Notes under the pieces: model-generated
Told to the model about the DNA's origin: nothing
Databases searched by the model: none
The model's input: the letters and a program-made list of their open reading frames with translations, nothing else
Source of the DNA: Ideonella margarita
GTDB taxonomy: Bacteria; Pseudomonadota; Gammaproteobacteria; Burkholderiales; Burkholderiaceae_C
NCBI RefSeq assembly: GCF_038066635.1
Contig: NZ_JBBUTI010000005.1
Coordinates: forward strand, 186,001 to 250,000
Direction: 5' to 3'
DNA: 64,000 nucleotides
Made by a program: the position numbers and the translations under genes
Shown: positions 8,149 to 16,975 of the stretch, piece by piece
How positions within the stretch are numbered: the stretch's first letter is position 1
Layout of the letters: every line of letters begins with the position of its first letter

Positions 8149-8757
8149 TCAGGACCGTTCGAGACGCAGTTCCTGCCCGTTGACCGTCACACGCTGGCCC
8201 GTCGAAAGCGCCGCGTTGCGATTGAAGGTGCGCACGCTGCCGTCGTCCATCCGGACCTGCGTGACGTAGACCGTCGAGGCGTTGCGCCTCTTCTCGATTT
8301 CGTTGCCGGCCAGGCCGCCACCGACTGCGCCGACCACGGTCATGGCCTTGCGCCCGTCGCCGCCACCCATCTGGTTGCCCAGCAGGCCGCCGATCAAACC
8401 GCCAGCGACAGCGCCGACGCCCGAACCCGAACCCTCGTGGCTCTCGGCACGGACCGACTCGACCACGCCACAGCTGCTGCAGACCTGGGATGCGGCGTGG
8501 CGCTCAGGCGTCGGAGCGGGGCGCGCTGCATGCGTGGTCTGATGCTGCTGCGCCGAACGTGCCGGGGTGACTTGCGCAGGCTCCGACAGCGCGGTCGCGT
8601 CCTCATTCCCGGGCTTGGCCTCGGCCGTCATCTGGTGGGTGATCAAGCCGCCAGCCAGCGCGCCGGCAGCAACGAGTCCGGCCACACCTGCAGCAAGTAC
8701 CCAGCGGGCACCAAGGCGGTTGTTCAAAGTGGTGGTGGCGTGAGGGAGTTTGTTCAT
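8149..8757 (-). CDS. Glycine-zipper 2TM-domain protein
   Basis: 202 residues. A single membrane anchor (about 19-43, ending GALAGGLITHQM) is followed by a Pro/Ala/His-rich linker and a CSSCGVV pair of cysteines at about 92-95. A glycine-zipper segment (VGAVAGGLIGGLLGNQMGGG, then MTVVGAVGGGLAGNEIEK) and a small beta-rich end follow. This is the SlyB-like Rick_17kDa/glycine-zipper 2TM family, usually envelope proteins. The ATG at 8757 has an AGGA ribosome site. A TGTCCTACA motif lies about 91 bp upstream, linking it to the stress island. Confidence 0.88.
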   Translation of the reverse strand: MNKLPHATTTLNNRLGARWVLAAGVAGLVAAGALAGGLITHQMTAEAKPGNEDATALSEPAQVTPARSAQQHQTTHAARPAPTPERHAASQVCSSCGVVESVRAESHEGSGSGVGAVAGGLIGGLLGNQMGGGDGRKAMTVVGAVGGGLAGNEIEKRRNASTVYVTQVRMDDGSVRTFNRNAALSTGQRVTVNGQELRLERS

Positions 8758-9059
8758 GGTGTGTCCTGTCAAGCGGGCCCGGGGGGCCTGAGGCTTTCAG
8801 TGTCATCGCTAGGTTGTTCGCGACGCGTCGGACGCAACTCGATGTGCCTGTAGGACAGCGCGCCATGACGGGCTGGCGGGGCCGCTGGGTCAGCACAGGG
8901 TGTCTTGTCGAATCAGATGCACACCCTGGCCAGAGCACCACCTCGATCAGCCTTCCAGGATGTGGAATCCAGCCGACAGACTTTGCTCGGCCACGATGAG
9001 CTGCATTTGTTGGCGTCGCCTCAATTTGCGCCTCCACCACAAAAACCTGTTTACTGATG
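8758..9059. other. Intergenic region, no gene recognised
   Basis: About 300 bp between the glycine-zipper gene and the small-ORF promoter. It holds the TGTCCTACA copy at 8849-8857. An ORF on the minus strand here (8603-9097) has no family features and overlaps the real gene, so it is not called. Confidence 0.5.
8849..8857 (-). promoter_or_regulatory. TGTCCTACA motif upstream of glycine-zipper gene
   Basis: CTGTCCTACAG in gene orientation (8848-8857 plus flank), about 91 bp before the start at 8757. Identical over nine bases to the site at 5685-5693. Confidence 0.45.
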
Positions 9060-9090
9060 TTGCAAACAGCACTGTTTGCGCATACAGTAT
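9060..9090 (+). promoter_or_regulatory. Promoter with operator palindrome for the 27-residue ORF
   Basis: A candidate -35 TTGCAA (9060-9065) and -10 TACAGT (9083-9088) are separated by 17 bp. Between them lies a perfect inverted repeat, GCAAACAG-CA-CTGTTTGC (9062-9079). A repressor bound there would block the promoter. The small-ORF start codon is 24 bp after the -10. Confidence 0.5.
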
Positions 9091-9111
9091 TTCTCAAACA
9101 GGAGGTTCGAC

Positions 9112-9195
9112 ATGACCACGAGATATCGCCAGCTCTATCGCCCCGCTCCCGATCGCACGCCTTCGTGGCTGCGCAGCCTGTGGCTTTGGTTCTGA
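9112..9195 (+). CDS. Small ORF, 27 residues, unknown
   Basis: Encodes MTTRYRQLYRPAPDRTPSWL followed by RSLWLWF. An exact AGGAGG Shine-Dalgarno (9100-9105) lies 6 nt before the ATG, stronger than those of most genes in the window. The peptide is basic, rich in Arg, Trp and Tyr, and ends in a hydrophobic aromatic tail, so membrane association is possible. No family recognised. It stands alone between convergent and divergent neighbours, with its own promoter and palindrome upstream. It may be a real small protein or a leader peptide; no downstream plus-strand gene follows, which favours a stand-alone protein. Confidence 0.5.
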   Translation: MTTRYRQLYRPAPDRTPSWLRSLWLWF

Positions 9196-9239
9196 GCCTG
9201 CGGGCTCGGCGTCAGGTCTGAGGCGTCAGGTCTGTAGCG

Positions 9240-9590
9240 TCACCACTGCCTGAACACCACGCACACCGTGGTGGCGTCCAGCACGGCAAATTCTTTGGCG
9301 CCCCAGGGGCGCAGCTGCACACGGTTGACGTTGGGGTGCAGCATCTCCGGCGCACGGGCGCTGACTTCCGCGTACATCGCCTCGATGTCGTCGGTTTCGA
9401 TGGCCAGTTCGGGCCGGTCGAGGGCGGCCAGCTCGGCGTTCTCCATCAGGTACACCTTCACGCCGTCACGGCCCAGCACCGTGATGGTAGGGTCGGTGTG
9501 CAGCACCTGAAAACCGAGGCAGCGCACGAACAGGTCGAGGCCGTCACGGATGTCGGCGTAGAAGACCTTGGGGATGAGGTTCAACAGCAT
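9240..9590 (-). CDS. VOC-family glyoxalase/bleomycin-resistance-like protein
   Basis: 116 residues. A single VOC module starting MLLNLIPKVFYADIRDGLDL, with paired strands (VKVYLMENAEL, then ELAIETDDIEAMY) and an RPWGAKEFAVLDATTVCVVF end typical of glyoxalase/dioxygenase superfamily proteins. No substrate can be inferred. The frame runs upstream into the neighbouring ATPase gene; ATG 9590 fits the domain start and lies 53 bp after the ATPase stop, so it may be the last gene of the sugar operon. Confidence 0.82.
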   Translation of the reverse strand: MLLNLIPKVFYADIRDGLDLFVRCLGFQVLHTDPTITVLGRDGVKVYLMENAELAALDRPELAIETDDIEAMYAEVSARAPEMLHPNVNRVQLRPWGAKEFAVLDATTVCVVFRQW

Positions 9591-9642
9591 GGGGCGGCGC
9601 CTTGTCAGGTGTTGCAGACGCCGCGTTTTAACACCGCGGCCC

Positions 9643-10716
<1,074 letters not shown>

Positions 10717-10717
10717 G

Positions 10718-12103
10718 TCACGCTCCGGTGACGCTGCCCGCGCCGGGCACCGTGGTTGCTGAAGAATCGGCCTTCTGGCGATGGAGGAATTCGCGGTACC
10801 AGCGCGCGCTGTCCTTGAGCGTGCGGGTCTGCGTTTCGTAGTCGACATGCACGATGCCGAAGCGCTTCTCGTAGCCCGAGGCCCACTCGAAGTTGTCCAT
10901 CAGGCTCCAGACCATGTAGCCGCCCATGCGCACACCTTGACGCATGGCCTCGGCCACGGCCGCGATGTGCCGGGCGATGTAGTCGGTGCGCTGGCGGTCA
11001 TGCACGCGGCCGTCGACCAGGCTGTCCTTGAAGGCACCACCGTTTTCAGTCACGAACAGCGGCGGCACCGGGTAGTCGCGCTGCAGGCGCATCAGCAATT
11101 CGGTCAGGCCTTCGGGGTAAATCTCCCAGCCCATGTCGGTGATTTCGCGGCCACTGCGGCTGACGTCCCACGGGCCGTCGGCGCTCACCACGGCGCGCGA
11201 GTAGTAATTGACGCCGAGGAAGTCCATGCGGCTGGCGATGGCGTTCATGTCGCCGGCTTCCACGCGCGGCGCATCGGCGCCCAGCGCCTCCAGCACATCG
11301 GCCGGGTAGCTGGCGTTGAAGATGGGGTCAAGGAACCAGCGGGTCAGGCGGCCGTCTTCCAGCCGGGCCTTGGCGAGGTCAGCCGGCGCCGCCGTGGCCG
11401 CATGCATGGGCGACAGGTTCAGCACGATGCCCAGCTGCGCCTTCACCGACTGCGCGCGCAAGGCCTGAATGGCCAGGCCGTGGCTGAGCAGCAGATGGTG
11501 CGAGGCCTGCATGGCCGTGGCGCGGTTCTTCACGCCCGGTGCAAAGATGCCGGTTTCATGGCCCAGCACCGACATTACCCAGGGCTCGTTGTGGGTGGTG
11601 ATCGAGGCCACGCGGTCGCCCAGGCAATCGGCCAGGCCCTGGGCGTACTCGACGAAGCGGTGCACGGTATCGCGGTTGGCCCAGCCCCCGTTGGCCTGCA
11701 GCTCATCAGGCAGGTCCCAGTGGTTCAGGGTGACGTAGGGCTGAAGGCCGCGCGCCAGCAGGCCGTCTACCAGGCGCTCATAAAAGCCGAGGCCGCGCGG
11801 GTTCCAGGCGCCGCTGCCGCCGGGGCGCACCCGCGGCCACGACACTGAAAACCGGTAGGCATCGACGCCCAGATCGGCGATCAGGTCGAGGTCGGATTCC
11901 CAGCGGTGGTAATGGTCGCAGGCGATGCGGCCGTCACTCGCATCGGCGATGGCGCCGGGCTGCTGGCAGAAGGTATCCCAGATCGACGGGCCTTTGCCAT
12001 CAACGTCGGCCGCGCCTTCGATCTGGAAGGCGCTCGTGGCCACCCCCCACACGAATTCGGGTGGGAACTGAAGGGTAGGGTCGGTGGGCGTGGGGGTGGT
12101 CAT
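10718..12103 (-). CDS. Family GH1 beta-glucosidase
   Basis: 461 residues, the usual GH1 length. N-terminal motif FPPEFVWGVATSAFQIEGA; acid/base Glu173 in THNEPWV; nucleophile Glu353 in LFVTENGG; aglycone/sugar-site tryptophans in WSLMDNFEWASGY. No signal peptide, so cytoplasmic: it should hydrolyse beta-glucosides (for example cello-oligosaccharides) imported by the linked ABC transporter. It lies between permease and ATPase genes in the LacI-controlled operon. The exact sugar is not fixed by sequence. Confidence 0.95.
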   Translation of the reverse strand: MTTPTPTDPTLQFPPEFVWGVATSAFQIEGAADVDGKGPSIWDTFCQQPGAIADASDGRIACDHYHRWESDLDLIADLGVDAYRFSVSWPRVRPGGSGAWNPRGLGFYERLVDGLLARGLQPYVTLNHWDLPDELQANGGWANRDTVHRFVEYAQGLADCLGDRVASITTHNEPWVMSVLGHETGIFAPGVKNRATAMQASHHLLLSHGLAIQALRAQSVKAQLGIVLNLSPMHAATAAPADLAKARLEDGRLTRWFLDPIFNASYPADVLEALGADAPRVEAGDMNAIASRMDFLGVNYYSRAVVSADGPWDVSRSGREITDMGWEIYPEGLTELLMRLQRDYPVPPLFVTENGGAFKDSLVDGRVHDRQRTDYIARHIAAVAEAMRQGVRMGGYMVWSLMDNFEWASGYEKRFGIVHVDYETQTRTLKDSARWYREFLHRQKADSSATTVPGAGSVTGA

Positions 12104-12142
12104 GGCGGGCTCAACTGCAGAAATGGAGCGGGATGGCGAGGG

Positions 12143-12970
12143 TCACTTCACCGCACCGGCGGTGAGGCCGGCGATGAGTTGACGAGAGGTCAGGGCGAAC
12201 AGCAGCAACAGCGGCACGGTGGCGATGGCGGAGCCCGCCATCAGCGCACCCCATTCGGTGTCCACGGGGCTTTGCAGGCTGCGCAGGGCCAGCGGCAGCG
12301 TGTACATCTCGGGCGAGCGCATCACGATCAGCGGCCCGATGAAGTTGTTCCACGAAGCGATGAAGGTGATCAGGCCCAGCGTGCCCAGCGCCGGCCGCAG
12401 CAGCGGCAGCACGATGCGCAGGTAGATGCTGAACTCGCCCGCGCCGTCGAGACGTGCGGCCTCCACCAAATCGCGCGGCACCGAGGTGGCGACGAACTGG
12501 CGCATCAGGAAAATGCCGAAGGCACTGGCCGCGCCAGGCAGGTACAGCGCCCGGGGTTGGTCGATCCAGCCCAGCAGGTCCATGATCATGAAGGTCGGGA
12601 TCATGTTCATGAACGAGGGCAGCAGCATGGTGGCCATCACCAGCCCGAACAAGGCCTTCTTGTAGCGGAACTCGAACAGCGCAAAGGCATAGCCGGCCAT
12701 CGAGCAGAACAGCAGCGTGAGCGCGGTGGAGGCCAGCGCCACATACAAGCTCCAGCCCAGGTTGCGCCAGAAGGGCACGCGGCTGGTGAGGATCTCGATG
12801 TTCAACATCAGGTCACCACCAAAGAACAGCGGCGGCGGCAGCTTGAAGATGTCTTCCCGCGAGTGCGTGGCGAACACGAACATGACGTAGAACGGGGCCA
12901 GCATCAGCAAGGCACCCAGCCCCACCATCAGGTAGGCGGCCCAGGGGCGCATGGCGGCGGTTTTATGCAT
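12143..12970 (-). CDS. Sugar ABC transporter permease (MalG-like)
   Basis: 275 residues with about six membrane segments. The BPD_transp_1 EAA loop, EAARLDGAGEFSIYLRIVLP, docks the ATPase. The MPWAAY-type N-terminus and the A-G-R-Q-L-I-x-G-L end are typical of carbohydrate permeases of the MalG/CUT1 group. ATG 12970 with an AAGGA site was chosen over the longer frame. It pairs with the MalF-like permease just upstream. Confidence 0.92.
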   Translation of the reverse strand: MHKTAAMRPWAAYLMVGLGALLMLAPFYVMFVFATHSREDIFKLPPPLFFGGDLMLNIEILTSRVPFWRNLGWSLYVALASTALTLLFCSMAGYAFALFEFRYKKALFGLVMATMLLPSFMNMIPTFMIMDLLGWIDQPRALYLPGAASAFGIFLMRQFVATSVPRDLVEAARLDGAGEFSIYLRIVLPLLRPALGTLGLITFIASWNNFIGPLIVMRSPEMYTLPLALRSLQSPVDTEWGALMAGSAIATVPLLLLFALTSRQLIAGLTAGAVK

Positions 12971-12996
12971 GGTGTTTCCTTCTGTGTCCGCTGCGT

Positions 12997-13938
12997 TCAC
13001 TGGCCCGAGGACCGGGGCTGGAAGGCTCGGTTGGTGAGCCAGGTGAGCAGCACCACCACCACGAACAGCAGCCACGACATCGCGCTGGCGGCGCCGAAGT
13101 CATTGAAGTCAAAGGCCATGCGGTAGAGGTACATGGCGGTTGTCATGCCGGCCTGGTCAGAGCCGCCCCGCCCGTTCGGCGTGAGGATGAAGGGCTCTTC
13201 GAACAGCTGCAGGCCGCCGATCACGCTGAGGGTGACACCGAAGAAGATCATCGGGCGCAGGCTGGGCAGGGTGATGAAGAAAAACTGCTGCAGCTTGCCG
13301 GCGCCGTCCATGGTGGCGGCCTCGTACAAATCTGCGGGAATGGTCTGCAGTGCAGCCAGGTAGAGCACCACGTTGAAGCCCACATACCGCCAGAACACGA
13401 TGGTGGCCACTGCCGGCTTGATGTTGCTGGCGTTGCCGATCCAGTCGATGGGCTCGGTGGGCAGCCAGGCGCCCAGCACCGGCACCTTGGCCAGGGCCTG
13501 CAGGCCGAGGTTCAGCAAGCCGTAGTCGGTGGAAAACAGCGAGCTGAACATGATGGCGATGGCCACCGTGGACGTGATGTAGGGCAGGAAGTACGCGCCG
13601 ATCACCCAGTTGCGGCTGCGCTTGAACGACGTGTGGATGAACACCGCCAGCGGAATGGCCACCAGGTGCTGCGGCACACCCGACGCCACGGCCAGCCAGC
13701 CGGTATTGCGCAGCGACTTCCAGAACCAGTCGTCACTCAGCGCAAACAGGAAGTTGTCGAAGCCGACGAACTGCATCGCGCCGAGGCCATTGGTGGGCTC
13801 CCAGCTCTGGAAGGCCAGGTAGAGCGAAAACATCAGCGGGAACAGGCCGAACACGGCAAACAGCACCAGGAACGGACTGATGAACACATACGGCGCCCAG
13901 CGGGGTGACAGGCGCAATGCGGTGGGCAGCTTGGGCAT
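12997..13938 (-). CDS. Sugar ABC transporter permease (MalF-like)
   Basis: 313 residues. The first membrane helix (APYVFISPFLVLFAVFGLFP) is followed by five more, with the EAA loop YEAATMDGAGKLQQFFFITL. This is the MalF/CUT1 half of the importer. The frame extends upstream through low-complexity sequence; ATG 13938 (MPKLPTALRLSPRWAPYVF) fits the family. It follows the binding-protein gene by about 64 bp. Confidence 0.92.
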   Translation of the reverse strand: MPKLPTALRLSPRWAPYVFISPFLVLFAVFGLFPLMFSLYLAFQSWEPTNGLGAMQFVGFDNFLFALSDDWFWKSLRNTGWLAVASGVPQHLVAIPLAVFIHTSFKRSRNWVIGAYFLPYITSTVAIAIMFSSLFSTDYGLLNLGLQALAKVPVLGAWLPTEPIDWIGNASNIKPAVATIVFWRYVGFNVVLYLAALQTIPADLYEAATMDGAGKLQQFFFITLPSLRPMIFFGVTLSVIGGLQLFEEPFILTPNGRGGSDQAGMTTAMYLYRMAFDFNDFGAASAMSWLLFVVVVLLTWLTNRAFQPRSSGQ

Positions 13939-14002
13939 GAAAGGGTGTCTCGTTCGGGGTCGACGAAAGGCGGGGTGCTCAGTGGGGCGATCAGTGGCGC
14001 GA

Positions 14003-15340
14003 TCAGCGGCGCGCGCGCTGGGCCAGCAAACGTTGGGCGTCGGCCAGGGCCTGGGTAATTGGCTTGTTCTGGTCGAGCACCTTGTCGAGCTCGGTGTTGA
14101 TGACCTCTTCCGCGAAGGCGTCTTGCTTGTGCACCGCCGCCGCGCTGATGCGGCGGGTGGCGTCACGCCACACCAGGCGGGCCGGCTGCTGGCCGAGGAA
14201 GGCGATGGGCTGCTCGAAGAACGGGTCGGTGTGCGCGTCCAGCAGCGCCGGGAAGGCGTCGTGGGCCTTGAAGGCAGCCAGCTGCCGCTCACGGCTGAGT
14301 GTGAGCAGCTCGATCAACTCCCAGGCCAGCGCCTTGTTGGGCGCGGGTGATGCCTTGGCGATGGCAAAGAAGGTGCCGCCATAAGCCACGAAGGTGTTTT
14401 CAGGCAGCTGCGCGGCGCGCCACTTGCCGGCGGTTTGCGGGGCCAGCCAGTGGTTCAGATGGCCCGCCAGCCAGGCGCCTGACAACTGCGTGGCCAGCGT
14501 GCCGCGGCGGAAGCCCTCCGACCAGTCGTTCGACCAGGTAGTGACCTTCGCGTCCAGCTTGTTCTGGCGCACGGTGCGGGCCAGCTCGAAGGCCCGCACG
14601 AAGCGCGGTGAGTTCACCAGCACGTTCGAGTCCTGGTCGAAATACAGGCCCTCGCCGGGCTTCAGGCCGCTGCGAATCAGCACGTCCTTGATGTCCCGTG
14701 CGTGCGAGACCAGGTAGGCGCGGGTACGCGCTTTCAGCTGCACGCCAGCGGCCACATAGCTGTCCCACGAGCCGGTCAGGTCGGCTTCGGTCAGTCCAGC
14801 CTTGGCGAGGATGTCAGCGCGGTACAGCAGGCTGCCCGGGCCGATGTCGGCCGGCACGGCCACCACCCTGCCCGCGCGGCCCAGCGCCTGCTGGTAGGCG
14901 TAGGGCACGAAGCGGTCGCGCACGCGTTCGATGTTGAACGGCGGCTGCCGCAGGTCTTCCAGCCCGCCGCCCATGGCGAAGCGGCCGACATAACCCACCT
15001 CGAGCGCCATCACTTCGGGCAGGTGCGAGCCGGTGGAAAGTGCCGTCGTCATCGCCGTGTGGTGATCAGCGAACTGACGGCTCACCACCTTCACCGCCAC
15101 GTCAGGGTGGCGGCGCTGCCATTCAGGCAGTGCTTCCTTGATGACTTCATCGATCGCCGGGTAGGCGGCCACCAGCAATGTGCGGGGGGCCGCCGACGCG
15201 CCGGCGGGTTGAGCGATGCCGGGTGACGCCAGCAGACACAGCAAGACCCCGGCGATCAGGGCCACGCCCATGCCGGTGCTGGCCGCGCTGCGCCAGCGGG
15301 CGAGCAGGCGGCGGGCGCCGGGGGCTGTTGAATGCCGCAT
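14003..15340 (-). CDS. Extracellular solute-binding protein (family 1, sugar)
   Basis: 445 residues. Signal peptide with hydrophobic core MGVALIAGVLLCLLASPGIA and likely cleavage after AQPAGASAA. The mature part has the binding-protein 1 pattern (WQRRHPDVAVKVVSRQF, LPEVMALEVGYVGRFA, WELIELLTL). It delivers the sugar to the MalF/MalG/MalK-like transporter. A GGAGA site precedes the ATG. First gene of the operon, directly downstream of the LacI operator/promoter at 15498-15546. Confidence 0.92.
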   Translation of the reverse strand: MRHSTAPGARRLLARWRSAASTGMGVALIAGVLLCLLASPGIAQPAGASAAPRTLLVAAYPAIDEVIKEALPEWQRRHPDVAVKVVSRQFADHHTAMTTALSTGSHLPEVMALEVGYVGRFAMGGGLEDLRQPPFNIERVRDRFVPYAYQQALGRAGRVVAVPADIGPGSLLYRADILAKAGLTEADLTGSWDSYVAAGVQLKARTRAYLVSHARDIKDVLIRSGLKPGEGLYFDQDSNVLVNSPRFVRAFELARTVRQNKLDAKVTTWSNDWSEGFRRGTLATQLSGAWLAGHLNHWLAPQTAGKWRAAQLPENTFVAYGGTFFAIAKASPAPNKALAWELIELLTLSRERQLAAFKAHDAFPALLDAHTDPFFEQPIAFLGQQPARLVWRDATRRISAAAVHKQDAFAEEVINTELDKVLDQNKPITQALADAQRLLAQRARR

Positions 15341-15497
15341 GGAAGTCTCCGTCTGGTGCGGGGCCTGTTTCGCTGCAAGCGGCCAGGCCCGTCATGGTCG
15401 AGGAACCACCGTGAAGTGCAGCCGATGGCCTGCCCCGCACGGTCTGCGCTCACGCGGTGGCATCAGGCAGCGGGGACATTGACCACGGCCGGCACCA

Positions 15498-15546
15498 AGT
15501 TTGAAAGCGCTTTCAAACTATAAGCGGCCCGACGAGCCAGTGTCAA
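15498..15546 (-). promoter_or_regulatory. LacI-controlled promoter of the sugar/glucosidase operon
   Basis: On the minus strand a perfect -35 TTGACA (15546-15541) is followed after 18 bp by -10 TATAGT (15522-15517). The -10 overlaps a 22-bp perfect palindrome (15498-15519) with core TTTGAAAGCGCTTTCAAA, the canonical LacI/GalR-family operator with central CG. Repressor binding would cover the -10 and start site. The start codon of the binding-protein gene lies about 160 bp downstream. Confidence 0.85.
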
Positions 15547-15560
15547 ATCAGGGAAAGTGC

Positions 15561-16622
15561 TCAGCCGCGCAGGCGGCGGCTTGATTCGCGGGCCACCAGG
15601 CGCGGCACCGGCATCTGCACATCCGGCTTCTGGCCTGCCAGCAACTGCAGCATGGCGGCGGCGGCCAGGCGGCCCTGCTCATAGGCGGGTTGCTGCACGG
15701 TGCTCAAGGGCGGAATGGCATAGACCGAGCTGGGCAGGTCATCGAAGCCCACCACCGACACGTCTTCAGGCACCCGCAAAGAGCGGCGGTACAGCGCGAG
15801 AGACGCACCCACCGCCATCTGGTCATTCGCGGCAAAGATCGCCGTGAAGGATTGCTGGCTGGCCAGCAGGCGCTCAACGGCCAGCACGCCACTCACCTCG
15901 TTGTAGTCGCCCGGCACCACCAGGGCCGCGTCAAACGCGATGCCGGCGGCTTCCAGCGCCTGCTTGTAGCCCTGCAAGCGCTCGATGGAGTCCGGGTGCT
16001 CGGGGTCACCCGAGATGAAGGCGATGCGCTTGTGGCCGAGGTCGGTCAAATGCTGCGTCGCCAGGCGCGCGCCCTCGACGTTGTCGAAGTTCAGAGAGAA
16101 CAGGCCCGGTGCCTTCAGCGTGCGGCCGGTCACCACCAGTGGCAGCTGGCGGGCGATCTGCTTGAGCGCCTGATCAGGCAGGCGGCCCGTCAGCACGATG
16201 ATGCCGTCGACGCGGCGTGAACGCAGCATGTCGATGCAGCGTGCCTCCAGCGTGGCGTTCCAGTGGCCACTCACGAAGAGCGGGCTGTAGCCGACGGCGT
16301 CGAGTTCGTCTTCAATGCCGCGCAGCGCCGCGCCGTAAAACGGGCTGTCGATGGCCTGGGTGACCACCCCGATGCTCAGGGTGCGGCCACCCGCCAGGCC
16401 GCGCGCCATGGGGTTGGGCACGAAGCCCAGGCGCTCGATGGCGGTGTCCACGGCCTGCTTCTTGGCGGCGCTCACCACGGCCGTGCCGTTGAGGATGCGC
16501 GACACCGTGCTCAGGGAGACACCGGCCGCCTCGGCCACCATCTCGATGGTCACCGGCCCGCCGCTGGCCTTCTGGCTGGCACGGGTGCGGGTACGGGGCG
16601 GGCTGGGCGGAGAGGTGCTCAT
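15561..16622 (-). CDS. LacI-family transcriptional repressor
   Basis: 353 residues. LacI helix-turn-helix at about 24-60 (VTIEMVAEAAGVSLSTVSRI, then NGTAVVS and the hinge helix NPMARGLAGGR). The periplasmic-binding-protein-like effector domain begins TLSIGVVTQAIDSPFYG and ends with the P-L-S-T-V-Q-Q-P motif. Its operator lies between it and the sugar operon, with a second, degenerate copy upstream of itself, so it very likely represses the operon and itself until a sugar effector binds. The start at 16622 was chosen because the longer frame would run through that operator. Confidence 0.94.
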   Translation of the reverse strand: MSTSPPSPPRTRTRASQKASGGPVTIEMVAEAAGVSLSTVSRILNGTAVVSAAKKQAVDTAIERLGFVPNPMARGLAGGRTLSIGVVTQAIDSPFYGAALRGIEDELDAVGYSPLFVSGHWNATLEARCIDMLRSRRVDGIIVLTGRLPDQALKQIARQLPLVVTGRTLKAPGLFSLNFDNVEGARLATQHLTDLGHKRIAFISGDPEHPDSIERLQGYKQALEAAGIAFDAALVVPGDYNEVSGVLAVERLLASQQSFTAIFAANDQMAVGASLALYRRSLRVPEDVSVVGFDDLPSSVYAIPPLSTVQQPAYEQGRLAAAAMLQLLAGQKPDVQMPVPRLVARESSRRLRG

Positions 16623-16659
16623 GGCAGGCAAGCGTTGAAACTGCGCCCGAGTGTACGTT

Positions 16660-16676
16660 TTGGCAAGCGCTTTCAA
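16660..16676 (-). promoter_or_regulatory. Second LacI-type operator (autoregulation)
   Basis: TTGGCAAGCGCTTTCAA shares the AAGCGCTTTCAA half of the perfect operator at 15498-15519 and has an imperfect other half. It lies 38 bp before the repressor start and 39 bp before the divergent VF530-like gene. Confidence 0.65.
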
Positions 16677-16714
16677 GGCCCGTTTTGGCACTGCAGGCCC
16701 TGCGACAATCCCGC

Positions 16715-16975
16715 ATGCCTGAAACGCCCCCCTCCCCCGAACAGCCGCGCAACCCGCTGCATGGCCTGACGCTCGAAGCCATCGTCACCGCCCTGGCGGA
16801 AGGCTACGGCTGGCATGAGCTGGGCCACCTGATTCCCATCCGCTGCTTCCAGGACAACCCGAGCGTGAAGTCCAGCCTCACCTTCCTGCGCAAGACCCCC
16901 TGGGCCCGCGAGAAGGTGGAAAGCCTTTACCTCTTCATGCTGCGCGAACAACGCCGCGACAGCCGCCGACCATGA
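16715..16975 (+). CDS. VF530-like (DUF2132) small DNA-binding protein
   Basis: 86 residues. Contains NPLHGLTLEAIVTALAEGYG, WHELGHLIPIRCF and FLRKTPWAREKVESLYLFML, the hallmark of the VF530/DUF2132 family, structurally described as DNA-binding. ATG 16715 is preferred because the upstream part of the frame contains no conserved sequence. It overlaps the aldo/keto reductase start by 4 nt (ATGA). Role in the cell unknown. Confidence 0.85.
   Translation: MPETPPSPEQPRNPLHGLTLEAIVTALAEGYGWHELGHLIPIRCFQDNPSVKSSLTFLRKTPWAREKVESLYLFMLREQRRDSRRP

Noticed and set aside
8603..9097. 164-residue minus ORF upstream of the glycine-zipper gene
   Set aside because: No domain, overlaps a better-supported gene and its upstream motif.
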